The position numbers were made by a program, and so were the translations under genes. Under the pieces are notes generated by a model that saw only the letters and a program-made list of their open reading frames with translations, did not search any database and was not told where the DNA came from. This document shows positions 1 through 15,500 of a DNA stretch of 64,000 nt, piece by piece. Each line of letters starts with the position of its first letter. Position 1 is the stretch's first letter. The stretch comes from Trichoplax adhaerens (taxonomy: Eukaryota; Placozoa; Uniplacotomia; Trichoplacea; Trichoplacidae), in contig NW_002060966.1 of assembly GCF_000150275.1 (NCBI RefSeq), positions 14,415 to 78,414 of the forward strand, read 5' to 3'.

Positions 1-558
1 TTGATACTGTATAGCGCGGGGATAAGGACAAATAAGAAGCTTGCTAGCCATGTTGAACTTGTTATTGCTCGAGTAGCAGCCATGCTCAATTGTTTTCTTT
101 TGTTCGAATAGATGATAATGATAAACCTATCAATGCTGATAATCACCATTAAAAATACTGACACTAAACTTGAGGTAGTCACTAAAATACAAGATAGTAT
201 ACATAAAGGATTTTCCAGCCAATCCTCAGATCGTTGGCCGTACTGATCTTGACTGCTATATACTGAATTAGCAAAAGCTATGATGAATAAATAAATTGAC
301 ATGATAAAATCGGATACAGCAAGATTGTTGATTAAGAGAATATAAGCTTTTCCAAGTGTATCTTTTGTGTAATGATTATATAACATAACCATAATGTTAC
401 CGAAAAACGCCAGACAGCCAACAACCCAGACAAAAGATTGTAATGAAATATGAGCAAGAAGATGTCGGCAAGATGATAAAGTATCGGACATCATCGATGG
501 CTCACAGGTTACAATTTTAGCAGGTATCATGCAGCAAAAGTAAGGACGGTTTGTTAAC
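1..558 (-). CDS. Gene A exon 53 (partial): hinge and first part of the seven-helix domain
   Basis: Acceptor AATAG, then an open frame of 557 bp to the window edge. It encodes the hinge (RPYFCCMIPAKIVTCEPS), helix 1, helix 2 with NNLAVSDFIMSIYL, helix 3 with the conserved Cys and IDRF, and helix 4 ending in LIPAL. No stop is seen. The remaining helices and the tail are outside the window. Confidence 0.92.
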
Positions 559-3500
559 CTATTAATATATTTTACAGGGAGACAGAAAAAATAGTGAATT
601 CGAGTCATAAAATAATGCAAATATGCAGACGGAAAGTAGAATAGCTGATAAAATACTACTGAATTGACTTACGTTTCTACCAACTGAGGCGGACCGAAAA
701 AAGATTCTCGAGATATATAAGCTAATAAATTCATTCGTAGATCTCTAAAGAATGTGCAGCAGATAATAAGATGCCGTAATTGTAATACTTAGTAGTATGA
801 AGAATTAAAAGGCAAATAGCATATGTACTAATGAAAGTAATCACCATTTGCAGTAGCATATTATCAGAAACAAGCAAAATCAAACTGAGATTCTAATCCC
901 TGATAATGAAACAGTAAATTTTCACCGTACTTTTTTAACTGACGCTAAAGTAGTATTCATCGTTGGAAATTTAGTCATTTCTTGCTTAGGGTAATAAAAA
1001 GTCGGATCACTTAACTAAAATGCATTGCATGTACGAGCAAATCTTGCATTTAAAGGAGGTTAAAAGATTAATATGGAATAAACTAAATCAACAAAGGAGA
1101 GATAAACTGATTTTACGTAGTTAATGCTAATTGTTCTGTAATTCTGCAAGAAGTAAAAAATTAATAAAATTCAATTTATAACATAGACCGTACTTATATA
1201 TGCACCAAAGTATAGATGCAAGTTTAATCACATTTTCGTATAGGTAAGGGAGATAATGCGTATTTAAAAGCTATAGTAAATTTTATTAATCTACTCTTAC
1301 ATACAATTTTTGCAAATTTGATAATCCTTTAAAGCATCTTTCCTTGAGTTTTTCAATATTATTTCCACTTGCATCACTTCATAATCAGTGTACAATTGTA
1401 TAACATCTTCTTAGTGGCATATGTTACATCTAATCTTATGAAAAGCGAGACCGATAATTATTGACTCACATTTCTCTTATATTGGGAAATAGTTCAACAA
1501 TGTCTAGATTTGCACCACATATTCCCACGATTTGATTACCGGAAATATTTCTGATTCATAAAGGTGCACGAATAGACAATGATAGATTGATTATTATTAA
1601 TAAATTAAATATGGTTGAACTATAATTTTGTAATCTTGCTACTAGCAATTAACAGGTTTAGTATGTTATTTAATATCTCTGGTGTAATCAATTTTAAATT
1701 ACTCTACTAATGCACTTACAGCTTTTTCAGGTATACGTATCGAGTTAAAAGCGTAGATTTGATCCCTTTTAATTTGTTATTTGCAACGCTTCTGCAATAA
1801 ATATTAGAATATCATTGACTTTGAGAAACAAATCTATAATTCTATATACTCTTAAAGTGGGAATTGAGGAAACTTTAGTTAATTGTCTGCATCAGTTACG
1901 TTATACGGTGTATGTATATATATCTATATAAAATAAACTACGTATGGAATAGCTTTAACTAAATATTGACTGAGCTTAGTTGAAAGAGGCTTCTGATTCA
2001 TAGCGTAAATATTACAGGTCAGAAATTATTCAAAAATATTGAAGTCTATGTTACTTATCTATGTTATTATCTCACGATAGTCACCCCGAGGGTAGCTGGT
2101 AAACATTAATTCTTTTATTTATTAACCTCTGTCTATATGTTTCCACTAATAAACGTAAAATATCATTAAGATATGTGAACTTCACTAGATAAATTAAGGG
2201 CTATGATATATCGCTATGCTATCTCACATAGTAAAGTCTCAAGCAACCATATTAAGAGTTATAGTCAATTACATATTAATATCAAATTTTGTGTACTCAT
2301 CTAACTTACGGTATAATTGTAACTACTTTTCTACTATACTGTATATATCTTTCTAGCTTGTATCACTTTAAGAACATGAGATAATTATAACATCATGTCT
2401 ACTAATATCAGCATGTATATATAATAATAAATGTATCTAATTTGAAAAAAATAGAAATATCGTAAAGAACGTGTTCAGTATTAGATTAAGGAAAAATGGC
2501 AACCAAATTATCTTACAATTCAGTTAGCACATTTAAATCCTTGCCAGAGACATCGAACATGTCAAATTCACGTAGATTGTTGTCATTTAATGATCTGTTA
2601 TTAGATAAGCGCAAAACATCAAACGGTAGATAATCTGCGGCATATTTTTAAATACAAGATCTTACTCAATAGCACTTATTTTAATTGAGTCTGTATTTAA
2701 TAGCGAGATCAATATATTGCAATAGCTTATCCTATGATCTATCATTAGCACTATACTTACAAAACTCTAAGATCGTCAAACGTGAAGGCCTTGTGTTGGA
2801 ATAGTTGAAATATTGCATTTATTTAATTGACTGTAAATAATTGTTAAATTAAAATCAGAACTAGTTATGTATTTTATTGCTGCACTGTACCATACCATTA
2901 TTGTTTTTAGGTAATTTGATACTTCTACAGAGTGAAATTATACGGTTATTCACAATAACTATTAATCCTCATACCAGAAAACTCTATGTAATGATAGCCA
3001 GATTATTATTATGTAGAGCTTACTGGTGCAAGGGATGAAATACCGTTCATGCTTGTTACAGTGTTATACACTGTAATATCGAGATTATAGTAGAAACACC
3101 TATGTTAGGATAATTTTGTTGATTTACCCTTATATGAAATGTTTCTAATTTAGATATGTGATATTTAAATATAGCTCTAGCTTTTACGAAGATATATACA
3201 TCTGTCACAAACCAGCTTCGTGACAAGAATAACGTAAAACAAATCTCTAAATTACTATAGTCTCCGAGATTCAGTATCCTACTACTCACAAGAATTTAGA
3301 CGCCTTTGATTCTACGTTAAAACAACTATACAATTGAGAACTGCTTTATTCAACTATCTGACGGGCTTATATACCCTTCTACAGCAGCTAACATTCACAA
3401 GTCATCTTATAAAAATACCTGGGTGAGAACATCTACTAACTAGTTTTTCACAGTCGGACTACAATATGTCCATTCACAGAATCATTTCAGCACACATTAC

Positions 3501-6500
3501 AGCACAGCAATAAATTTACTGTAGCACATTTATAATTAGAGTAATTCCTATTGTAAGTAACTAGTTGTAATATAATGTCACTATATCATATTAACCAAAT
3601 TTAGATATCTATTTCTTCACGGTAGTTCGTACCGTGACAACATCCTACTGAAATTAGTAGTTAAATTAGGGAATCGAGAATAATCTTCTTACAATTCAAA
3701 TCACTATGATTGTAATTGACTTATGGTAGATTGTAGATTATCGTAGAAATGTTCCGTGATAGGATATATTGTATTCTGACAATTTTGTATTAGTCATTTG
3801 ATGTCTATGTTCGTAAATACTGTTGTCTTCATTAGGCAGCAGTAGATAAAATTAGCTTTTGATTCATTATCAGGTTTCAACGTTAATATAACTAACTAGG
3901 ATATCTTTGCTATTGTAAAAGAGTATATGAATGCGATTAATCGTATAACAAAGTTAGTTCTCATAATTAGTTTTTAACGTAAGGTATGAGGCGTCTTAGT
4001 CTATTTTAAGTCTACTAGTATACGAAAAGTGTCCCTGAAAGAGTAGACATTGCTCTCTGACTCGTGGTTCAGGGAATCGACAGATTAGTCGTGCATTACG
4101 TTATCTTGTTACAAAGCTGTTTTGTAACAATGCTTCAATTATCTGAATATTTTTCTACTTAGCTACTATGTTTTCTTCTACATTGAATTTTTGTACAATC
4201 AGTTAACATTATCTTAAAAGCTATAAAATATACTCATCAAATGTCATCTTCTTACATTCCAATCAGGAATTGCCCAACACGGTCGTATAAATCTCTTATA
4301 AAGGTATCTAATATCACAGGATTATCACTTATATCCCTAAAAGTTAGAACACATATATTGAGACAATGGCAAATCCTTTCTAAAATTCTTATCATTTAAA
4401 TTAGAAAGATGTAATAGTTAGTACGCATTTAAGCCGGCATAGGTTTATTTAAGCTTACAATTTTAAGTTAATGATAGCTGCCATTCCTTCAAGAATTCCG
4501 GGCCAATTATTGCCCGCCAATTTTCTATAAAGGTAGTCGAAAGGATATTTAGTATAATGTTATTCAATTGGGCCTCGTGCTGTCACTACAGATACGATAT
4601 TCTGAGGTGATGCACTGCTAAATAATATAGTAGATTGGAATAAAAATCCTGTTATTAACGAAACAGGTCAATATAACTTACAAGTCATTTACTAAGTTTA
4701 ATTTATCAAGAAAATCTTTCTGTAAGTCTATTCCGTTTGCAATCAGATTCGTATAGCTCATATCACTGGTAGATAAATATAATAAATGATAACTTAGTTT
4801 CAAATATATTAAACAGGTTATTGTGTGTGGCTTAGTTATCAAATTTATTAGCTACTTACATTTTAGTAACTTGATAGAATAGACGATCACAGTTAGGATC
4901 GATCTTTACTATATTGTTGTTTGCTAAAGTTCTTATTTAATTAAAGACAGCAAAAATAAGTAAGTTAATAAGTAACTAGTCTATTACTAGTAAAATTTTC
5001 ACGGAACATAATAAAACCAGTAATTAAGCGTATAATTGAAGAAATCTTCAGGAAAATGCAATACTTACAGAGATCTGAGTACTGGAGGTAATCCCGAACA
5101 ATTCAAGTATGTGATTTCGTTTCCTGCCAAATTACTGAAATTAAAATAAAACTAAATTTTTAAAACGAAATTACTAAAATGGTAGCTTCCTATATATTTA
5201 AGTTAAGTCACAATCAACTTTAGTATTAAAACTCAAATAATATGTAACTGAAAGTTTTCGGTATGTACAAATATAGAAATATTGATAATGAGATGCAGTT
5301 AATAACTAAAGCAAAGATTTTGATAGCTTATTAAATCACCAATAAAAATATAAGAAAAAAATCAGTTATCGACTCCTTGATAGATCTATTATTCATGTTG
5401 TGCTAAAATCAATACTCTCTATAGATAAAAAGATGTCGTAAAAATTACTGTTAGATTCAGTGAGACGTGTCGTTTATCTCTTTCTGCGAAATTAAGGTGA
5501 CACAGAGTTCTGCTTATCGTTCTAATTTTTAGAAATAAGTTATTGCTAGAGTTGTGTGATCAAAAATATCGATCATTAATGATTGTTACGTGTCATACCT
5601 TTTAACCGACAATAACTCTAAATGTTAGATAATTATTATTATTTACGTCTTGAGCTAAGCTATATCTTCATAATATTGATTAGCATGGTAGTAAATAACA
5701 ATGGTGAACATGAGATGTGGAGGTGTTATAATTATTCATACTTGCTAATTAATATTTATTATCTAATGTCGCCTGCTTTTGTGGTCTCTGTAGTATTTGC
5801 TGCTGCAATCAGCATAGCAGCATTCTACCATATTTTATACACATTTAGCTTTATTATTAGTTACAATATTTTATAGCTAATCATCATTAATCCAATATAG
5901 AAATGATTACAGTATTTTCGTTGACATTATTCCTACCACTCAAAGTAAAATGCACTAAGTATATCCAAATGTATAATTTACAATTCTATTTCTACCTCTA
6001 ACCTTATTATTTGCTCAAAATCTTACTGTATATAGTCATCTGTACTCTAGCATAGAGTCTATCCTTAGAGTCAATAATTATGGGCTACTAAATACATCAT
6101 AAGATAAATATAGAAAAGACACTACCGTACATCGTAGTAAACATGGCTAATAGTCTACAATTAAAATACTAATTTACTTTACAAGAACATATTCCGAAGT
6201 TAATAGAAGTTTGAATAGAGTAGATAGACCAGTTTACAAGGTTATCAAATTAATCGTATTTCGGAATATTTTAGGTATAATTTAGTGTATACTGCAAACA
6301 GAAATAGTATGAATGAGATGACATATTTATTAAAATATATAGAGAGTACAGATGTTATCCTCCATAATCCACTTACAGCTCTTCTAAGAATGTCAAACCC
6401 AGATCTTCTTGATCAGATAAGGTTACAGCATTGTTGCTTAGGTCACTGGAAAATTATTACGATTTGAAAAAGCTTCTAAATTTAGTTAATCCATGTATCC

Positions 6501-9500
6501 GTATGTAACAAAACTCTTCTGCTTACAGAATTCTTAAATTTTGGTAAAGCGTAAACGACTTGTTTTTCAACGTTTCAATAGTATTATCACTTAAATATCT
6601 GTAATTAGAGTTAGAACAATTAATTTGGCTAGATTTCATAGCTCAATTGTAATGTCAATCAGCCTGTAAAGTCTTAAATTTTGCAAGTTAATTTTTTCAT
6701 GATATTTAAATAGCTACAACAGATTATTGATACGATTGCCTACAGTTGAGCTAGGTAGGGTAGTCGTGTATTGGAAATTTTGGCTACGTCTTCGATGCGA
6801 TTAGAATTTAAGTTTCTTTCATGGCAAAATGCATTAACACAAGATTGAAAAATATTTTTAAAAACCTTAGATTAGATAATTAGTTCAAAATCTCACTAAA
6901 ACAAATTGAATATTTTACGAATACCCAAAAAGCTTATTTTTGCTATGAATGATGTAATAAATATATCTTACATTATTCGTATGTTTTTCAATCCTTTCAA
7001 GACAGCATTTACATCAGATATTTGATTGTGTTGTAGATATCTAAAGCATAATTTAATTTTAAATGATATTAGAATACTTTGATAAAGTGATTATTGACAT
7101 CTTGCTATTATAACAATACAGTATATATTAGATTTACAAAGAGTTCAACTTTGTATTCATGAAATAATTTTCGTTCAAAGTTCCTATTTCGTTATGGTCG
7201 AGATACCTTAAGAGAATATCAAATCAATTAGATAAATAATATCCGCATAAGTGTCTATCATAAACAGAATGAACTTAAAGAATTCAATGGGGGTTGCATA
7301 TCTGTATTACGTTTAATTTTTAATTTCTAGAAATTCGAGTAGAGATTGCAAGATAAACTGGAAATAAATAATCAGTATCTTTTACTGTTAATTGTTGCTT
7401 ACAATTCTTTGAGACTTGCTAGCTTAGCAAAATCTTTAACATTTATTGCTTTAATGCTATTAGATGTTAGAGACCTAGATTTTAAATGAGAATTATATAT
7501 TTTAAAATTTAAATGATTAAGATTTGCACATTATCTCGTATTGAATTTTGTTTTTATTCTCAATGAACAAAAGATTAATGCAATTATCCTTATGAAGCAA
7601 TCAAAATGCCTTTAAGATACAGTTTAACAAACTTTCTATCATCTTGTTATATAGTTTTTAGTGTAAAATCTTACAGAGCAATTGTTACTGTGATAACAGT
7701 TATATTTAAACTAGTCTTGGCAGTAAGCCCATCTAAAATATTGTTTATTTGAAACAATAACGCTATTTCTAAAACTATTTGATGCTAGAGAAAGCTGATA
7801 AACTAAATAAGGTGAACCTGAATTACTGTACGCATTTTAATAAATGGTAATAAATTATTTAAACTCTAAACGCATACTTACAGAACAATAAGTTGAGATA
7901 GTGGTCTTATAAAATCTAACTTCTGTAAATTGTTGTATTGCAACATTCTATAAAATAGTACCAAAAAATAATTTATTATAGAGCTGCTTTATTAAGAGGA
8001 CACAAGAATAAGTATGATCATGCTTCACAGCACCTTAAAATCAGTGATTAAATAAGTATTTTGATAGGATTAATGTGGATAAACTAATCAACTAATGAAA
8101 CATATGAGATATTTAAGGGTATGCTTTGAAACTTACAGCGATTGTAACTTTGCAAAAGGTTCTAATGCGTCAAGGTGAATATTATATAAAGCATTGGAAG
8201 AGACGTTTCTATAGAAATTAAAATGCAATTAATTAGACAAGAATATCGGTATAATGAAATGTACAGGTAATATTTTAAATGTCTTTCTAAAGCAAATGAA
8301 TTGACTAGGATTACAAAGATTTCTTAATAATATAATAGCATTAAATTTTATCACTTATGCAGCCTGTTGTAATCATCATGGTGACTTTATTTCAACTTTA
8401 AACCTCGTTTTCAGTTATTATTAAAGCAAATTGTATTTTCTAATTCCGTTAATATTATAAATTTTGGCACCGAAAGAGTTTATTTCTTGAAATACCGTGT
8501 CCAATTAATTTTAGTATTTGTGTCTAAGTAGAACTGACGACGAACATGTACGTTTTTAGTTTTAATCTAATTTTGTGTTGATTTGATTAATTGGTCCGTA
8601 TTCGAATTTATATCAGAACTATACGTTAAAATGTTAAAGATTTGGAACATTGGTAGTTCCAAATTGCTACAGATAATTTTATCAATCTAACTTTTAATAT
8701 TTCTTACAATTACATCTGTTAATTTGTGCACTATATTTTATCCATACATTTTATGTTGCTGTTGAATGTATTAGAATCAGAGTGATTTTGGTAACGTCAT
8801 ATAGCAGCAAATTAACAAAATTATTTTTGTATCAGGAGCAAAATATAAGAATAATGTATGCATGAGAGAGCATTAAGCAATCAATTTATAGCATCCCAAA
8901 TAGATTTAAATCGAAATAATAAATGGTCTATTTCGATAATAGAAGTCTTGTGGTCTTAGTAATAAGACCAATTATTTACGATACTTACAATGACAAAACA
9001 GAGTTGTAATTATTCAAAGTGAAGAAATTTACTGCACTTTCTATATTTCTGTAGCGATTACCAGTTAAATCGCTGACATAAAAACAAATACAGCTCTTGG
9101 TAAGTAAAATCAGAACAAACTTATGAAATTATACAAAAATCTAGGAAATGTACTTTTCGTGCATTTCTGAGTAAATAGATGAACTTGTACTTACAGATGT
9201 ACCAGATGATCTAGTGTAGAAAAGTTGAGTGTGTTTTTTTCATGCAGTTTATTATAAGATAGATTACTTTTGCGAATAAAATTCCCCAAAAATGATTTAT
9301 TAGCATCAGAATCGTTAAAATAGAAGTACTATATATATATATATATAAAGTAACATATACATAAATAAAGCTTATCACAGTAATTACCAGTTCATATTTA
9401 ACAGTAATTATAACCGTGATTAAAATCAGAAGTATACAAACTTACAGGGTTCTGCAGTCTCCGAAGTCTAATTGATTTATTTTTGAGAGAAAGTTATTAG

Positions 9501-12500
9501 TTAAATCCCTAAATTCGAATAATGACCGTTAAATGGCCGCTTATTAGCAAGATATAAAATAATGGAAGAATATATCATAAGAAAGTAGAGTAGAGGTTTG
9601 TCTGATATCAGAAGTTATTTCTATACTAATCGTGATTCTGATAAAGCTTTGCTCTTATATACTTACTAATAATTGCTACTATCATATTGTTAAAGGTAAA
9701 GAACATCATTATTTCAAAGTTGTAGAATGTAAAGAACATATGCATTACTTACAGGACTTTTATTACCACAGAATTCTTTTTTGCCTTAGCTAAATTACCG
9801 TTTCCATGCAGCTTTAGTGGGTAGGATCTCGAAAGTCCTCTGAAAAAGTAAAAACAATCATAATTAGCGATAGCTGTAACGTTTAATGTTTTGTTTAGTT
9901 TGTAACGCTCTAGTATTACTCATAATAATTCCTATCATATTCCTTAAATATCATTGTATTTGTATGCCTTCATAAGATGGAATTATATAAGATGACCGTA
10001 ACATACAAGAAATCCATAAATGCCACAGCTGGTAATTGAAATTCATAAAAGTTTCTGATAGGATTACCACTAAGCTGCCTGGTAAAATTAGAATTATAAG
10101 CAAATATTGTTTACTTTTCATTTTGCGTCTTATGGCATAAGCGAATATATAAAAAGAAAATGCGTTTAAAATATTGAATAAAGTTTATTATTGAGAGAGA
10201 TCTGGATATCAAATGAATGAGGTGGAAAGATACTATACTTACAATAGTTGTAATTTATTCATGCCAGAGAATGCGCCAGTATCAATAAAAGACAATTTGT
10301 TCGTCTGTAAGCGTCTACAATGCGAATAAATAGTAAATAGTTAGCATTTAGTCAAGCAGATGTAAATATACCGCTGCCTATCACACAGTCATAATAATAC
10401 TTATAAATCCGAAAAATGCCATACTTAACTAATATTTGTTAATTACAATTGATTGCCATTATCATTAGATGGATTAAATTTAGGTTATATTATTATTTCG
10501 ATTCTAATTGACATTCAGATATCTAACTTTAACACAACGCAATATGAAGTTCAATTACGAATTTTAGATTTTTAAAAAATTAGTAAGGTGCCAGTATTAG
10601 TTATCAAAGCCCTGTGCAATTATCTGATTTGATGATTGTAAAATTATGGCTGTCGAAACAGTACTAGTGAATATAGTATTTGCTAATTGCATTAAGTATT
10701 CATTTTTACTTGATAGGCTTCTATAGCAATTAAGCTTATAGATACGAATTTGTATAACAATATATCATCATGTAATGTAGGAAATCCTACCATATTTTAC
10801 GCTACTAAGTTAGTTTACAGTACATTTGTATACTTGAGCTTAAATTGCTTGCGAAAAATCGATAAAAACAAAATTTTTCTCGTAAACGTGACCGTATGCG
10901 AAGTCGGTCGTTTTGCAAACTGCCCAAGATTGAGCACGTGCTTGCCGCTTACAATGTCTTTAGATTTGAAAGATGCTTAAACTGGAAGTCACTTAATGAA
11001 TGGAGTTCATTTTCGTTCAGATTTCTAGCCACATTTTTAGCCACATATTAAGCAATTATAACAAATAATGATTAAAATCATAGGTAAGTAAATATTTTAT
11101 GAGCTGCATCAGTAGAATATTTAAACAAATTAACTTACAAGTCCTGAAGTTTTATTAAAGGTTGAAAGATTAGAGAGTCCAAGAGTGTTAATTTATTACC
11201 TGCTAAATCTCTATTCGAGCCAAAATAAGATTTGATGCAGTTATTAAAGTTAATACTTACACGACTTATATTAAAGCTACATCATCATTATTATAGTAAA
11301 TAGGAAACGAAACTCTATAAAGTTTTTTAGGGTTAATACATAATATAGCTGTGCAGGAAATGTTGTTTGTAGATCAATTTTACCATGTCAATTATCTAAC
11401 TGTTAAATCTACTAATAATCTTCCATTAAACAGTTATCGATCTCATGGTACTTGTAAATAATTTTAAGTAAAATATTTAAATTAATTATTCTCATTTACT
11501 AACAAAGAAGTGAGGTTATAAAGGTCTTCAAATGCGGTAGCGTTGATTACAGAAATGTTATTAAAGGTTAGTCGTCTAAGAATGGGAAATAGGAGATAAT
11601 TTAATTTTTAATCCTACGTAAGATATATTATGATCGGCTCGGAAGCATTTAGTATTGCCGAGTTTTATCTGTTTAAATCTAACTAAGAGAGCTTTAATGC
11701 AAAGCTTGACTTTGAACCTGAAACTGATATACATATAAAATTATTACAGAGTTAAAAGACTTCTAAGACCCGAAAATTGATAGCTTTCTAATGATTTTAA
11801 TCCGGTATTGATGATATTCCTGTTCAATATAAAAAAGATAGCAATCTTCACTTTATAATAGCAATTTTCACAATTTTATCTTATTTTTACTATCAAATAT
11901 TGGAAAATGAGAAGATTAAATATTTTCTCTTTCTCTGATTGCATGTCACGGAGTACACCAAGCTAGTTTACTAGTCTAACATAAAAGTTTTTGCTTTATG
12001 TTGCATTACAGATTACTGATCTAACCTGAGATAAAATCTAGTAAGAATGTAGTACTGATATTATAATGTATAAGCACCAACCCTCTGAAAAACTCACAAT
12101 AAGTGGATATACACTGTACTATAACCTACAAAACAGCTTTTACTTAGTGACCTACTACTGACTACTATTTCACGAAATGAGCCACATAGCAGCATGCTTA
12201 ATGATATTTCATTTTGGCGTAGAAGATTTCGCTTCTTTCATCAAGAATTAGACCCGATCTAAAAATATTTAACTTACAAGGTTGATGTTGTTGCCATCTT
12301 CTTAAATAGTTCAGTAGGAAGATGGGATAACAAATTATTACTCAGAAATCTGTAGCAAATTTATTTATCCGGATTAGTTCATTAATGTAATTGATCATCA
12401 AGACTATTCTCAAAGCTTTACGTTTACGCTAGCAGTAGTTTATCTGTATCTAGCAACTTCGATATTTAAATAGGTTAACAAGTACTACTTTACGCAATAA

Positions 12501-15500
12501 CACTCTCAAATTTTTAATCATAAATTTGTAGCATTGAGACTCTAACTTTATTATTATACGTATACGTACAATGTCTTAGTTTTAGATAATTTCTGGAACG
12601 ATTTTTCTGCGACGAATCGAATATTATTGCTACTTAAATGCCTATAAAGTTCGAGTCAGAAAATGATTCAAGCTATGTCTTATTTTGCGCTTAAGATAAA
12701 TGAGTAATTTAAATAGATATTATACGATTATTTCATACTTACACAGCATGCAAGTTAGGGGCGCAAATAGTTTCTGGGTAAATATGTGTTAATTTATTGC
12801 GGTCTAAGTCCCTAATTGTTAGAATAAATCGGGATATCTTTTTATATTGTACCTTTGGTTGATTCTAATAGCTAGATTCGGCCACATTGTAAAAGAAATG
12901 AAATTATAAAGAAACACATGTATTCTTTTTTATCCTAATACGCTAAATAAGCTAACTTACTTTAGCTAGTAGTCAGAAGAAAAATTAGTGAATAGTCATG
13001 TTTGACACTTTTATATACGGCTAGACCTAAAATATGCTACAACGCTAATACTGATAACAAAATATAATATCACACCAGATAGTTTATTGACTTATTTGAT
13101 TCTGAATCCAATTGACTACTTTACGTTCTGTGTAATAATGCTTTGGTAGCGCTTATCAAATAGGTTCTAATCATCACTTATTTCATTTCTGAGTCAGACA
13201 TAGAGATAAAACTGATCACGAATATATATAATCAGTAGGAAATTAGGAGTTCATGATAGATATATAATACTATTCTCTGATCTAGCTGTATGCAAAAGCT
13301 AGAAAAATCTTCGAAAGAATTACTAAATCATCTAAAATTGCTTACATATTCGTGCCCTAATATGCAGTACGTACATTATTTGTATGTAGTAAAAGGGACT
13401 ATCATGATCAAATGTATGCGTTACTGATTGATATTTTTTATAGATCCATAATAGTAATTTTACACTGTCCTGTTTATGGTCCTGCATACTTAGGCAGAAT
13501 ATTTCATACGTTAAAGTTTTTAGTCTGTGCGGTGCCTAAGCTTAGCATGCCTAAGAATAGCAATTCATATATGATCTGATAACTAGCAACGTTACATCTC
13601 GTACTAGCTTTCAAATTAGAATAGATTATGTATTATCATAGGTAGCAATTTTTTAGAGTCAATCTAGTCAAGGATGGAAATATTAATTTGATAACATTTC
13701 ATCCTCATAGAATCCGAAAAACTTACAACATTTGTAGCTGTTTGAGGCTGCAAAATGTATTATTTTCTATCGCAACTAGTTTATTAGCAGAGGCGCGGCT
13801 ATATCGTAGCAGATAAGATACGTCAAATTAGTTCCGACATTAAAGACCTAATGAACTATAATATTATTTATTTACATTAACCATATGATCATAACAGGAT
13901 ATCACATCTTACAAATTTGTAATAAAAAATATTGCAGAGCCTTAAAAAAATGACTAAAATAAAAGTAAACTCATTATTAATCTTGCTATGTAACGGATTC
14001 ATTGTAATAACTGTCACATACTCAATTGTTACCACACATTAATAGTAGGACTATATAACCTTTTTATTGAAATTTTTAAAGAAATTCTAATGGCTTACTC
14101 ACAATTCCATCAGATTTATTAAGTTGCTAACATGGTGACGTTGTAACCGGTACACTTGGTTACCTGCAAGAGAACTATAGTGCTCATAGTTAATATTTAG
14201 ATTAAATTTTCAAGTTACGTTCATGATCTGATGGCAAATATCGGAATAAAGCTGGTATATTAGCTAACTATTAATATATGAAGAAAAGCTAAGCTGATCA
14301 AAATTTAGAAGCTTAAATACAGGTGATAATCATCATCTCGAAAGCCCCTATTAAAAGTTCGCAGCTTACACTAGGCCTAAGAATGACTATATTTTTAATA
14401 TCGTCTTCTTAGCACTTTTAAATGCAGGCTAACTGATTGACACAGCCATGAAAATAACTGAGATATAGATTGATAGTTTACGGTAACATTTTACCTTGAA
14501 CTTCTCAAAAATAAAAGCACAACTTTAGGAATTATTGTAGTTGGTGATAAAGTAAATCCTTTACGATATTAAGACGAAATAGTGAATGTTTCAAGTAGGT
14601 GTTAGAAGTATAGAATTTTGATATAGCTCGTAATCGAAACAAACTTTTGTATCAAAAAGCTTATTACTTCAAATGTTCGTATATGATAAATTAGTCATAA
14701 TAACATTTTTTATTAAAAATATGCTGAAAGCGTAATAAATATGTTTACTACGACTGATAGTATATATAAATGGGATAGTAATCTATAAAAAGTGAAAAGA
14801 ATTTCGTAATATTGTGTTATGCGAAAGTGTGTGTACTTCCCAAAGATTTAAGTTACTGTACCGTACGCCGGGAAGATAGTATTGCTGATTAAAGGAAAAT
14901 TTACTGGAAGTACGATTATTGTTTTCTCGTATCACAAGAGTAGTTGTGGCACTGATATAGTTAAGCAATACATTCATAATTTTAGTACGCTAAGCTATAA
15001 ACTGATTATTTGTACAAAAGGTAAACAGGCTGAAAATAATGTATCTTAGTGGATAAAAGCGTGTAGTACATTAATAAATAGAAAAATTAGTTTCAAATAC
15101 AGTGAAGCGGAGTAGGTGAGAAATTTGGATAGCCATAAAAATATGGATGCAGCATAATACGAGTCTCTCTCTTGAATTTGATCTTAAGCTTTATGTTGTA
15201 ATTTTATTATGATTATACCTCTACGATTGCAATAAGCGAGAAAATATGAGAGTATCGCAGATGGAACTTAATTTTATTTTATCTTGATTTACTTAGTACG
15301 TTGTTGTATAGTGATTAAAAATTAATTTCTAATATTATTTATGCCAAGCAGCGGACGAGAATTACATTACGCTATTCAAGTTCATGTGCCGGTATGAAAT
15401 TGGCTTCAATCTATTTAATATGTCTTTACCTACTCGTTAGGTAACTTACGAAACCCATAGCAATATTATAGTGTTTTACTAGTACTATCTAGATTTGGTA

